Part shown: piece after piece, positions 48,861 through 60,465 of the stretch
Layout: the number at the start of each line of letters is the position of its first letter
Position numbering within the stretch: the stretch's first letter is position 1
Position numbers and translations under genes: made by a program
The notes under the pieces: model-generated
Told to the model about the DNA's origin: nothing
Seen by the model: only the letters and a program-made list of their open reading frames with translations
Databases searched by the model: none
Origin: Agrocybe praecox
Taxonomy: Eukaryota > Basidiomycota > Agaricomycetes > Agaricales > Agrocybaceae
DNA length: 64,000 bases
Assembly (NCBI GenBank): GCA_964017145.1
Contig: OZ024850.1
Span: forward strand, 783,618-847,617
Direction of reading: 5' to 3'

Positions 48861-50764
48861 ATATTTGCGGCCCATACGTGCACTGGATTTCGAGTTCCGC
48901 TTTGAACGTCCATCCTTAAAGGAAGTCACTGTCGTCACGGTAAAGTTGGAGCAGTTGTAGAAATCGTTACTCATAGTTAAAATACCGAGAGATTTTTCCA
49001 TATCTGGGCTGAGTACAGAGTAAAGTCTGAATGGCATATAACTTGGCAACCAGTGGCTTGGACTTGTGAATGCCGGAAATAATCGCCTAATTTAATTACA
49101 CCGTAAGTACACGCACGGACCTCATTTGCCCTGGAAACGCTATCTTTGGTACACTACCAAAAAACTTAAAATTTTAAAGCCTGTAGGTTGTTTTGGGAGA
49201 TTGCGTCGTAACAATAACTTGTTCCAACTGTGATGGACCTGTTTTATCCCATTTTTTCTATCTATACATCGATGGTACTGCCTCAGTCTTGCATACCACG
49301 GAGGGATCATGATTCATCGAACCCTACAACCCTTAATCCCCTACATTCCACAGTAAGCCTTACCATACCTTAAGCTTTCTGATAAAGGCCAAACTTAAGA
49401 GGTCAAATTTAGTCTCAAACTGTTACCGCTATCAGGCTAGTAAGGATACACTAAAATCGTCTCAAGGCAAGAAGTCTATTTTAGGCACAGCTTTCTGCGG
49501 CCTAAGCCCGTAATATCCACATACTTCCGACCTCCACCGAAAGGTGTGTGACAAAATTCCAGGCATTCATCAGCATGACGAAGCATTATGACAGGGAAAT
49601 TTTATCTGGAGGATTCTAAAGCAGATAGACAAGTAGCGTCCGATGTCTGTCGCTTCGGTGCGTAGGCTGAGACCGGGCACCGTTATCGATAACGGTGGAT
49701 TTAGGGACTGGCATGTTTAGGGAGGATCACGTCGACAGGTACAGAGAGTTCTGCTTGGAATGTCAGCCGCACCTTTCCAGAACCTTACATACCATTGATT
49801 TAGCTTCACGTTTCCTTTTTCTGTATGTCGTTTGTGTGCTTCCGCAAGTTCAGCTGACATGATCGTGATTTGTTTTCATGGCTTCTTGCTCCTTATCGTG
49901 AGGTCAACTGTCATTCTCTTATCCTAAAGGACGCCATCAAGGGTCCGTGAGCAAAAAAGAAGGACAAAAAAGTAGGAAGTAGAAAAATGAAACGATTTCG
50001 TCGGATTAATTCCGAAAGCTTAAGGCTCCGGTACAGCCACTCGCAGCAATATAAAATGGGAGCCGTCCTGTCACTTGTTTCCCCACAATCTTCTGCTACA
50101 AAATGTTTGTTGCATCCTCTTCCTCCATCATTAGCGATTCTGCTAGTCATGCGACGGCCAATTTACTTCGCTCTCACCAGTCATTGGTGACATCATAACA
50201 TCTCCCGGCAATCTCTGCTCTCGGACAGTGTTGATTACCTGGTGCTGGATTGTCGCATCTTAGTACGTCTCTTATAGCTTCATGCTGCATCTATACTGAC
50301 CCAACGTATCAGACGACGCTCTTTGTTATGGCACTCCAGCTTCATGCGCCCTCTTGCGAAGCTCACAAGGCGACCGCCCCATGTAAGCGACTTCACCTAT
50401 TTTTCATCTCAGTTCGATTGTTGACTCTCAATCAGAGTTTTGCATATGGAATACTTCGGCGGTGTCTCTATATTGCCAACCCCTGCGACCGTCATCCACC
50501 AGGCAATCGCTCACTGCGCTCGGGTCGTATGATAAGAGGCAGCGTAATTTCTTCAAGGCGGATCGGCATGTGGAACACGGTTTTCTCGCATTTCTGCATG
50601 CTCACCATCGTCACCACATTATCACGATTACCATTGGCCATCATTACCGCCAACGTCACATCACTCGACGTACGATAACCGTTCCACGTGCCACCCAACA
50701 TCCACTTATACCTCCCATTCCCGACCCTGTGTGATCTCGTTGTGTGCATCAAGACTTAACATCA
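48861..50764. other. Gene-poor stretch
   Basis: No confident gene. It holds the 20-nt palindrome at 49678. Frames at 50250-50734 are low-complexity and shift between frames (His/Thr-rich translation), suggesting decayed repeats rather than a gene. Confidence 0.5.
49678..49697. repeat. Perfect 20-nt palindrome
   Basis: CACCGTTATCGATAACGGTG equals its own reverse complement over all 20 nt; flanking bases do not extend it. It could bind a dimeric factor. No gene lies close enough to call it an operator. Confidence 0.8.
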
Positions 50765-51292
50765 AAGATACTGTCAACCACTGTCAATAACCACCATCAA
50801 CTGTGTGCCTCAAGATATTTTCGACAAACTTCAACATGCACAGTCATTGATCGACCATACTGTCAACAGTGCTTCATCCAATTCTAATTACACTGTCGAC
50901 GCGCACGGTCAAATACCTTACTGGCAATTGTGCGGTCAGCAACCACTGTCAACCCGCACGGCCGAAGGGCCATACTGTCAACTGTGCGTTCAGAAAACAC
51001 TGTCAACACACGCACGATCTTCGACCATACTGTCAATTGTGTGTGTCGCTCATAACACTGTCGACAACCGCCGATTGTATGCTTCAAAAAAGATTGTCAT
51101 CAGCCACTGCCAATACACACGGCATAGCCATACTGTCAATCGTGTGCTTCAAAAAACACTGTCAACGCGCACGGTCTTCGACCACACTGTCAATTGTGTG
51201 CTCGACCCCAATGTCAACGCACACGGTCAAAGACCAGACTGTCGCTTGTGTGCTTCTCCAGTAGTATTGTCAACAGTCACTGTCAACAAAAA
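50765..51292 (+). repeat. Minisatellite with ACTGTCAA core, about nine degenerate units
   Basis: The phrase ACTGTCAAC or ACTGTCAATTGTG recurs every 25-30 nt. Best-preserved units read CACTGTCAACGCGCACGGTC then TTCGACCATACTGTCAATTG then TGTGCTTCAAAAAA, a period of roughly 55-60 nt built of two halves that each hold the core. Later units are CACGGTCTTCGACC-like with a short hairpin (GGTCTTCGACC). Units differ by substitutions and small indels. Open frames crossing it (50805-51335) mirror the repeat and are not taken as genes. Confidence 0.85.
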
Positions 51293-53741
51293 AACCCTTC
51301 ACTTTCACTTTCTAGTATACATCTTTTGCTTTTAATCATTTAATTTTCATCAGGGTTTCTACCCAGTTTTCTTTTCATATTTGTCATTTTACTCATTTTA
51401 CTCTCATTTATCACTTCCTGTTAGTCCCCAAGCCGCCTACATCATTTCTACACAGCGTACGCGCTTGCCTTAATTTTTATTATCATCTGGAGCACTAGCT
51501 CATCATAGTACTAGGGGCACAGAATTACGCAGCCCATCTTTGAAGCATTTATAACATTTTACCGTACCACCATACTCCTTACTTGCCTGAACATTAACAG
51601 TAGATATATGTACAAAAACAAACGCACCGAGTAGAATTACTATGCTATGATTATGCATATGCTAGAACATTTTCACGATGACTCTTCTCTTGCCTTTTAA
51701 GTTTATCTCGAACCACGAATACCTGCCTTCCGAAGTCGGGATTAGTCAGTCTTGTCTTGACGGTAAAAATTCCGTCTTCGTTTTGTTTTCGAGCTCGGGT
51801 GACAAATGGGCCTTTTCTTTTTTTGTACGCGTCATAACTAAATATTTATGACCAGTTTATTTCTGCTTTACAAAATGGAAGCATTCCTGTTATCTGTCCA
51901 CATCATCGTGCGACATAAAATCACTAGGGTTTGCTATTCGCTATATGGGGCACATGTTTCTTCTGGTGGCGCTCGTGAGGATAGTACATGAGGCGCACGG
52001 ACCAAGTGATAAGCGGTTCCCATCATCGATCATCATTGGCTCGTGATTTGATAGAAATTTTCAGTACTGCTATTACGCTGCACTGCACCGTAACCTACTT
52101 CTCATTTAAGAGTCGTAGCTCAGACCGTTCCATACTCCAACTAAAAAAAGCACACAAACACCAACGTTCGTCCAAAATAGATCTAGTCGCACTATCGCAG
52201 ACTCGCAGCCAGGCAAGAAATTCAGCTCCGCGAAACTACCCTTGGGATAATTATAGGAGAATAGCATACACCAAATGCGCGCATGGATGGTCAGATGTTT
52301 CTCGAAAAAGGAAAGGTGTTTGTTCTCCACCGGTCGGAACAAGCAGGAGTTAGCAGGGGCGTGTTAATGCTGCAATGCTTGGGACTTCAATGCGTCGACG
52401 TCGTGGGTAGCTCGGAGTAATCTGCCAGAAAAGAAAAGTTCATCAGAAGGATGCATGTACCGGAAAAAGAACTATTTTTTTTCTCTATCCTACTAGTACC
52501 ACCACGGAGGAGATACTCGGCCTGCCAGTGTTGCCGGTGCTACCGGCCACCTTTAATGGGGCCTCAGGTTGGCGCTGACGTCCTTTTGTGTAGTAGTACA
52601 CAATTGTTAAATAACACGCCTTCTGTGTCGATTTCTATCTTCTTGTCACGAACAGATAAAAAAATATCCATCGGGGATACCAAGTATATGGTATGCCCGA
52701 ACGGTGTCTTCGTAGTTACCTATTGAAAAGACCACCCGTTTAGGCCATCAAATAAATGGATATCGATCTTGAGTTTGTTGCGAACAATCGACCATACAGC
52801 TTTAGTCCTCTGATCGCCTCCACCGATTCAGTACTCTTCACTCATATACAAAGTATAGCGGAACGAAATGTTATCGGCAGAGATACACGGCAGGCGCTGA
52901 TACCTGTTTCTCGGAGACAAGTTAGTAAATACAGGTCGCATGTATTCATTGACCTGTATTTCCAAGATACAGGCATCGGCCGCCATATTAACTCGCGAGC
53001 GGTATATATTAGGCGGTATTCCAGATATGCAGGTTATCGGCACCCGTCGTACTGTAGTACACCCAGGTTGACGTCATCGTCATTTTGACTATCGTTTCCA
53101 CCATCTTGCACCACTGTTCACATAGTAATATCGATCCTTAATCACTGTTTTCTGTCCGGAATCCTCTCTTCTGCGTGTCTCAAGATTATATACATTAATC
53201 CCTGTTTTATTCTTTGCCCATTTTATGTACTATTGCTTTGTCTGTATCTTCTTTTCCCAATTTCACTTTTCTTCGTTAAATATAGTAATATGTGTGATTG
53301 GCCTATACGCCTCTCAGTCCAGGCCACGAAGTGGCAGAATATTTATCCAAAACACAGGTTAACAATCAGGAGCACGTTGCATATTGATTCTATCGATGTA
53401 CACTTTATTCCTCGAGGTGCCATCGCTTATATGCTTATTCAATTGTTTGTCAAGCATGTTCTTAAGTCCAGAAACGCTAACGATACTCTGCGCATTTCTT
53501 GGCTTCATCGATCATTATCTAATATCTATCCTTTCCGGGAAACTCCACCCAACCCCGTGCCGATGTAGTTGCCTGCGTTCCGACCATTGCAATCAGCGTA
53601 CGAATCGATTGTTATCTCCCATCTCCGACATCGTATCTCAATATATACCCATGATAGACGATTTCACTAATTCGGTCTATTTTGGACACCTTTAAGAGTT
53701 GACGTGGCTTGTGTGGTCACCCATTCGCGGTTCACAGCTTC
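51293..53741. other. Gene-free stretch with a hairpin repeat
   Basis: Frames are short and without recognised content. It contains the inverted repeat at 52927-52961. The bias to A/T-rich sequence without splice-linked coding blocks suggests non-coding or decayed DNA. Confidence 0.5.
52927..52961. repeat. 11-bp perfect hairpin
   Basis: AAATACAGGTC (52927-52937) and GACCTGTATTT (52951-52961) are exact reverse complements around a 13-nt loop. Nearby GATACAGGC and CTGATACCTG add partial copies of the arm. It may be part of a small fold-back element or a regulatory site. Confidence 0.75.
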
Positions 53742-53826
53742 TATATAAGGAAAATTGCAAGGAAGCGCCTCCGCAATCTATATAATTAAGCCAGAAATTT
53801 TTGTCATACTTTCCCACTGACTAGTT

Positions 53827-53836
53827 TGTATAAATA
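53827..53836 (+). promoter_or_regulatory. TATA box of orphan gene 2
   Basis: GTATAAATAC lies about 65 nt before the ATG at 53892. A second candidate, CTATATAAGG, lies further up at about 53741. Spacing of the nearer box resembles that of the related gene at 46648. Confidence 0.55.
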
Positions 53837-53891
53837 CCCCGACGTACCCCGAGATTTTAAGGTGTGAAAGCCCCCCACTGCTGATTTATAA

Positions 53892-54430
53892 ATGGCTTCT
53901 AGCTTTTTGAACCAAGAATTGAACTCCGACTTAAACCGATTAGAAAGCATTAGACGTGCGCAGTGGTACTCGGAAATATTCATGCCCACTGCTGACCCGC
54001 TGTTCAAGAATCTCGATGCCGAGTATGTATTTTATTTACTTGCTTGCTCCCTTACTATCGGTTTATGCTTCATTTGTGATTTGCACGATCCGATTCTACT
54101 TGAAGTTATACTGAATTAGGTTCAACGCTTCATTCGTATTGGAAAGCAATGAGAGAAAGGCAGGATAATAGAGAAAGCGTAGAAGAGACAGTTTGGACTT
54201 TAATGGGAAGGATCGGGATGGATCTGTATCCGTGGCCGTCGGAGAGGATACACCAAGAGCTGTGGCTCGCAATCTCGTTTTATCTGGTGCGATAAATGCT
54301 TATTCATTGAGGTTTTGGAATATCCTTATAATATAATCCGTCGTTTGTATACCTCTAGAAGGATAGACATATTGTGACCCTACATGGAAGAGCATATTAT
54401 GAGAATCTTGCTAGAATGCGGAATATGTAG
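53892..54430 (+). CDS. Small orphan protein, copy 2 (possible frameshift)
   Basis: Paralog of the protein at 46648; function unknown. Exon 1 reads MASSFLNQELNSDLNRLESI, QWYSEIFMPTADPLFKNLDAE. Exon 2 reads LHSYWKAMRERQDN, VEETVWTLMGRIGMDLYPW and PSERIHQELWLAISFYL. Exon 3 (54359-54430) reads KDRHIVTLHGRAYYENLARMRNM then TAG. With the best donor (GTATGT at 54023) and acceptor (54119), exon 2 is read one base out and stops after 16 codons. A weaker donor (GTTTAT at 54061) gives a 59-nt intron, the same size as in copy 1, and keeps the long frame at the price of 13 extra hydrophobic residues. It is therefore either a young pseudogene or alternatively spliced. Confidence 0.5.
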
Positions 54431-54488
54431 TTGTCTTGTCCATAGATAATCAACATATAATAAATATGGCGGTGCTTGCTGCCGAAGA

Positions 54489-55189
54489 TTAGATTAGATA
54501 GTGTATGCATAGGTGTGAATCGGCGTCTGAAGCCTCCGTTATGGGCCACGGAACTTGGAACACGATTCCTAGTTGCTTCGGGCTTCTCTTTGTGTCGAGG
54601 GTTCCTTGTTCAGGTCGAGAGCTTCTAACAACATAGGAACATCGAAATAACGACTTCCAGGAAGTAGAAGTACGGTTGTCCAAATCCAAATACAAGTTCT
54701 CTTCCATTCCTGCCACAAAGGGTAAAGAAGAAGAGGAAGTCGCGTTTCCCGCCGTGTTAAGTGCACCACCTGCTTCTCCTGACCCAATGGCGGTTGTGCT
54801 TCGCAAATTAATGTCAAGAGTGTTGAAGGTATTATGATAAGGGTCATACCCGCCTACTTGAAGTACGCTAAAATAGCCAATGAAGCCGTAAGTGATTGAG
54901 ATGAAGAACGACTTGCTGCATATGGAAGTGCTCTATGAGCATAAGTTCGTCATCGAACGGAACCGGCGTGCAGTCCTTTAAGATGCAGCGCCTTAGACTT
55001 TCGGAACTTCACGTATGGTCAGTACATAAGAAACAGCGTGATAAATAAAGTGGCACACCCTGGTTTCTCATTCACGCTGTGGAATATCCAGTACGTACCA
55101 ACATCTTCATCAATTGGAACCTTACAAAAAACACATTCTGGCGTCATGTACGTGCTATTAGTATTAGTGGGAGCTGCAGCAGCGGACAT
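54489..55189 (-). CDS. Unrecognised short protein, possibly membrane-bound, broken frame
   Basis: Not recognised. A TATAAAA box near 55272 on the minus strand and a CT-rich leader precede an ATG at 55189 (MSAAAAPTNTNSTYMTPE, CVFCKVPIDEDV). A 44-nt GTACGT..CCAG intron leads to GCATLFITLFL. A later stretch reads FFISITYGFIGYFSVLQ (membrane-like) and VGGYDPYHNTFNTLDI, then a polar tail AIGSGEAGGALNT. The joins between these pieces need at least one uncertain intron, and two frames compete near the end. It may be a decayed gene. Confidence 0.3.
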
Positions 55190-55659
55190 GTAGTACAAGG
55201 TGTGATGGGACTGTCGAGAGGAGAAGAAAAAGTGACATGGGTGATCTTTTTCACTCTTATCCTCTTCATATTTTATAGGCCCTGGCTAACGCTATCTATC
55301 CACTCAAAAGTGGCTCATAGTATAGTACACCAACAATGCAGAAAGCCTGAAACGAATGCGGTGTCAGTGCAATGTATGTACTATGCGACACAATCATCTT
55401 TGGATTTTTCTGGTTCATGTGCTAGTAACCATCACAAAAGCACAGTACCGCATTATAGAAAAATTCCCCAATCCAAATATTAGGCTTCGTGCGCATTCCT
55501 TATAATTTGTCCACACCAAAGCACAAATCAATATCGTCGAGCCATATAAGGCTCACGTCAGGTGTCACGTTACTAAGTCACAACAGCAGTCAATTTTCTC
55601 TCTTCCTGATTCCTCGACAAAAAAATCGTTAAAATACGATTCAAAATGAAAATAGACAA

Positions 55660-55750
55660 AATGACCACCGCAGGACTCGAACCGGGCTTTAGTACTTTAG
55701 TATTTAGTCCTGCCATCTGGGTTCTGGCGCCGTTCACTGGGCAGGATATT
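55660..55750 (-). repeat. tRNA-like / SINE-like element with pol III boxes
   Basis: On the minus strand GGTTCGAGTCC (55683-55673) matches the RNA polymerase III B-box consensus. About 50 nt upstream CTGCCCAGTGAACGG (near 55744) is A-box-like. After the B-box the sequence GCGGTGGTCATTTTG ends in a T-run, a possible terminator. The intervening ACTAAATACTAAAGTACTAAAGC is a short internal repeat and no clean cloverleaf with a 7-nt anticodon loop can be drawn. So this is a tRNA-derived SINE or tRNA pseudogene rather than a working tRNA. Confidence 0.45.
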
Positions 55751-56916
55751 TCCACGGTATCCTAGTCCATCGCGATGGACGCCTTGATGTCGATGAGGTG
55801 GCATGTTGAGGCAGCCTCTTATTACTTTCCTTCCTTCTTCCCTCCATGGCTCACCACTTACTTATCTCTGCTTTCGGAACCCTGACCGGCTATGACACCA
55901 TGGATGGTGACCAAGAAGAGCTGAAGTCTCTGGAATGCTTATCTGGCCTAGTTTATATGTTCAGGGAACTTGTAATCACTTTTCCAAAGCAGTTTACCTT
56001 TTCCCGTCACTATCAAGCAATCGAAGGCAGACGAGCTACCATTGCCCTAGCTAGCCATGATAGGTGTGTCATGTCGTGCACCAATGGGCCGCCGAGGCAC
56101 CCTGGACGTCGTGCTGGGACAAAATCGAGGAAGAATATATTGGCATGAATGATGCATCTAGGCTTCAAGTTTTTGAAGGTTGAAAGTTTGACTAAATCAT
56201 TGGTAAGTGGTATCATTGCTGAGTCCCTCCGTTGGTAAATCTTGTCGAATATAGGATACTAAATGATTTTCTGAAGAAGAAAATTAGTACAATTCCAACT
56301 TAGGAAGCGTATTAAACGAACCACCACAAGATATTCAGTCGATGCGTGAAAAAATGCTCCACAAATTAAAGCTTGTTATAGCGGCAAATGAAATTCTCAT
56401 GGCCACGACGGGCAAGCCTAATTAATCTATGCGCATGGTTTTCCGCATCTTACTATATAAAACAACAAAGGGTGGATACAATATCTGTAAGTCTTACTAC
56501 GACTCACGAGCACTGGCTTACCTCCAGACATACTCGTCCAATCTATTGTTCAAACAAAGTGGGATTTATTTCAAGTCAGGGACAATCAAACAAAGCAGGA
56601 CATACCAACTTCATTGTCCATTACTAGGATCTATAACCATTTATTTATTCCGGGTTCACATCCGTACCCGTACCCCGCAGGACAACGGATTTGGCATGAA
56701 GGTTTGAAGGGCCACCAGCCGAGGCCCACCGGTATGGTGCGTGGGAACGTTGATTTAATTAGCGATTGCGTCATCAGCTCTTTAATCAGTCCCTTGCTTA
56801 CAACGCTCTCGTACTCTCACTTACACCCGTATCATTTTTTACTGAAGTACTCCCCACGATAAAGAGCAGATTTCAACCCGAAGAAATAAACGATAACACC
56901 GTGATTTCATACCATT
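55751..56916. other. Intergenic
   Basis: An open frame at 55846-56148 (MAHHLLISAFG) and others have no recognisable family. No splice-linked coding blocks were found. Confidence 0.45.
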
Positions 56917-58039
56917 ATGTCCGCCTCGACATCGACATCGTCCTCCCAGCAACTTCAGCAGCAAGCTTCGGAATCGTCTGCACCCAAGTCTTCACCGAAC
57001 GGACCACAACCTGGGGCACGTGGACAGTTCACAGCTTCCAGCTCTAGACGCGCAGGATACACGCACATACTGCTCATCACGACGGGGAGTGTTGCGTCCA
57101 TCAAGGCGCCGTTGATCGTGAAGGAATTGATGGGTGTAAGTTTCTGCTTGTTTGTTGACTTATTCCGAATTTTGTTCGCAATCCACTCCCGACCTTTTAT
57201 TTATTTGTGGGAGACACTACGAGGAATCCGGGATTGACGATACAGACCTGCTAAACGATGATTAACTGACTAAAGCGTCACCGTTTTAACCCCTATGATT
57301 TTAGTACACAAATACACTTGTCCAGGTTGCAGCTACGAAATCTTCTTTGGAGTTCTACACGAAAGACGAGATCAGCGAAGCTAGCGCGGGACAAGTAGAG
57401 GTATGGATGGATGAAGATGAGTGGGCTGGATCCGGCAGCAATGGTGTGAGTTGTTCGTCCTTTATCTTCGTTTTTCCACGCTTCCGACATTGCACTCGCG
57501 CACGCTGCACGAACACCCAGTCAATCAGATATAGAATCGGCGCGCCAATCCTACATATCGAGCTGAGGCGTTGGGCAGATGTCGTACTCGTCGCGCCTTG
57601 TTCAGCTAATACACTCGCTAAAATTGCTGGTGGGATATGTGATAACCTCGTTGTGAGCAATTCTTTCATTTACTCTGTTCCGCTCTTTTATTATTCATTT
57701 ATACTAACAATCCTTCAACACCCTCATATCAATATTCTGTTGTCTCGATATCCTTTCATTCGTCCTGGATGTTGATTTATTGATCAGACCTCACTGCTTC
57801 GCGCTCTCTCCCCAACCACGCCAACCTACATTTTCCCAGCCATGAACACACACATGTACACGCACCCGCTCACTGCGCGTCATCTATCACTTGTGAAAGA
57901 TGTGATTGGATACGAGGTCGTCGGTCCCATAGGTAAAGGATTGGCATGTGGGGATGTTGGGGTGGGTGCGATGACAGAGTGGAAGGACATCATAGCTCTT
58001 GTTGTGGGAAGGTTTGGCCTGGTTATGAGGGAAGGGTAA
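56917..58039 (+). CDS. Phosphopantothenoylcysteine decarboxylase (Hal3/PPCDC flavoprotein)
   Basis: FMN enzyme of coenzyme A synthesis that decarboxylates 4'-phosphopantothenoylcysteine (EC 4.1.1.36); in fungi related to Hal3/Cab3. The N-terminus is Ser/Gln-rich and disordered (about 45 residues). Then come THILLITTGSVASIKAPLIV (FMN phosphate site), TNTLVQVAATKSSLEFY (after an intron), EVWMDEDEW, ILHIELRRWADVVLVAPCSANTLAKIAGG (catalytic His in LHIELRRWAD and a PxSANT-like strand, Cys replacing the usual Leu/Ala), SLLRALSPTTPTYIFPAMNTHMY (PAMN substrate-binding), and GLACGDVGVGAMTEW, which holds the active Cys of the substrate-clamp flap. Five exons; ends VMREG then TAA. All catalytic residues are present, so true decarboxylase activity is expected rather than a Hal3-only regulatory role. 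Confidence 0.9.
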
Positions 58040-60465
58040 GGCTGAAACGAGCTGTTCTGAGAATATCTCGAGTTCATCCTCGTTTTGAGACGGGTCTTGA
58101 AGCTAAATGACCCGTGATCGAGGGTATATGGCCATTGTGATGGTTTCCAGAGTGGTGTATGTGTTGATGAAGTTTGTTCCAAGCAGACCGAAGGACGCAG
58201 AGGAAGAGAAAAGAGTCTGCGCGCTCTAGTAAGACGTCGAAAAGGCTGTGCAGATTGGGTAATGGAAGTTACCGCATCTATCTCATATAATTGAAGATGA
58301 TCATGGACGAAAGAGTAGTCATTCTTCACTTTCGGTGGTCTATCTCTGTGCTGTGTTACGAGTATTTCAAGGACATCGAACAAACTATCGTGGATATCGA
58401 ACACTGTACGGGTTGCATTGGTGCAACATTGGTGTCAAACAACAAGTTTTGGGCAAAGAGAGTATAGATGATTTTTTCGTGTAGGTAGACTCCGATCCTA
58501 TATTCCTGGTACGCGAAACTGTCAGGCCATAGCAAACCTAATCATCGCGTCACCAGCTATTGATGTTGGCCTTCGTCAATATCGCTGAAAAGAAAAAATG
58601 AAAGATTATCTTATCTTTAGTAGCGGATCAATGTTCGGCCCGAAGCCATGACAGGTATCGGTCCCAGTAGTAGACAAAATCGAGGTCTGCATACAGTCCC
58701 TAGTTTAAGAAATTTACACGAGAGCCCAATGAACAAAACTGATCGTCTTGACCATTTCTGTCGTCGTCCGCCGCCTTGCATAGTATGAAAAGGTTGAAAA
58801 TAATTTCTTCAATCCGGCATTCCACTGGACAATATCATCATGGGCGCTGTTCCGAGTCGCTCGGTCTTGAGAACGTGAAGACGGTTGAGCGCTGAGCAGA
58901 GGTTAACTGCCTGATTTCAGGTTGATATGTCACCGCACGATCAGCATCGAGCACCATCTCCCGACGTCCATTGGCATCTGCCTTGGGCAGATCCTAGGTA
59001 AGAAAAGTTGGGGATGTCACCCCGCAAGTTATTAACGATAAGGATATACCGAGCGTCATCTACTCATAGATATGAGATGAGCGTACGTAGTTCCAACAGA
59101 TATGATAACCATATCGTTAGCGGCTCTGGAGAAGTAGAGTCGTACAATATAATTGTCATACTCTTAGGCAAGTGGTGTTAATTTGAACATAATTAATCGA
59201 ATTTCGAAGACTAAGTTGCTTTATATAACTTAAAATAGATCGCAGCTCCGCTGTATAATTGCTATAATACAATTGGCATTGCGAAGTAGCAGTTCTTCCG
59301 GATAGCACGATGCTTTCGGTTGAACGAAACCACCGTAAGAACTTGATGATACAATTCAGTTTTTGGATGCACCTAGAATGTGCAACCCGTTGTCTCGGAC
59401 ATACACATTTAAAACTTGATACTCCCAGAGGGCTTATCTTACATCCTAGATGATGCATCAAACAGCACGACATCTACCCCAGAGTGACATATCCGCGTAG
59501 ACCAACATCTCAGTCCACACTCCTTATCGACACATTGGCGTAGTATCAAGGCATCAGCAATTTCACAATTTACTTGCTCGCTTTTGGCCGCCTTTAACTT
59601 ATTTTTCGATTTCAAAAAAGCTACATACCAGCTAAAAAGAAAGGTGAAAAGTTACGCTATTTTATCGACCCGTTTCATCATTTTTGCCCTAAATCTGCGC
59701 GATTTATTTCTTGTTGTTTCACCAAAGAACCAACTTTTTGATTTAAGGCACCTAGGTTTTTTAGCTTGTTACTTTGACTGTTTGAGCCCCTTTTTTGTAG
59801 TTTGTACAACTCCAAAAAAGTAAAGTATGGATATACTTCGGATGCCAAGGGCATCTGATTTTGATATATCATACGCACATTAATATTACCTCGGTCAAGT
59901 GCCGATCATTATGTGTAGGCCAAAGTTGCACTCTCCATAGTTTTCACTGTCGAGGTTAAACGTTAGACTCCCGACCAGTTCCTTAGTCAGTCATTGTGTA
60001 TTTCTCCGTCCTTCAGGCTTCCGCAAACGGCTTTTGTTTGTACCTTGTTGTGGCTTTGCTATGGTGACTGACATCAAGCGGACTACGAAGATATGTACAC
60101 ATAAACCTCGGCCATCAAGTGCTGAGATCGTCAGAAACGGTTGGTCCCGAGCCTATGTCGAGATACATCAAATATAACCCTAGCAGAATCTCGGCAGAAT
60201 TAAATTATATATAGATCAAAAATTCCCATCTGCTATATTTACTCTGAAGAACCCCTCATCCCATTTCTTGCCGCATATGTCTGATGAGCGTTAAATGGTA
60301 TTTGGTAATGTAGATCAGCTTACTTTGATCATCTATTGTCCGAGCCAAAGTTACTTATACCCAGCTCTACCCACATCATCATGTTATCGACACTCAATTT
60401 CACCCACTTCGGTCTCCATCGTGCAAAGTCTCTAGGACAGCAACTGATCCAAATAGTCTCATGAA
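58040..60465. other. Gene-free stretch of 2.4 kb
   Basis: Antisense and short frames (for example 57880-58404 minus) show no family features. No repeats of note were seen. Confidence 0.5.

Noticed and set aside
50250..51335. Frames of 86-176 codons over the minisatellite region
   Set aside because: Their translations follow the DNA repeat and decayed sequence; no independent protein signal.
55846..56148. 100-codon frame starting MAHHLLISAFG
   Set aside because: No recognisable domain, no linked exons, no clear promoter.
57880..58404. 174-codon minus-strand frame
   Set aside because: Antisense to the last exon of the decarboxylase gene and its flank, with no family features; a shadow.
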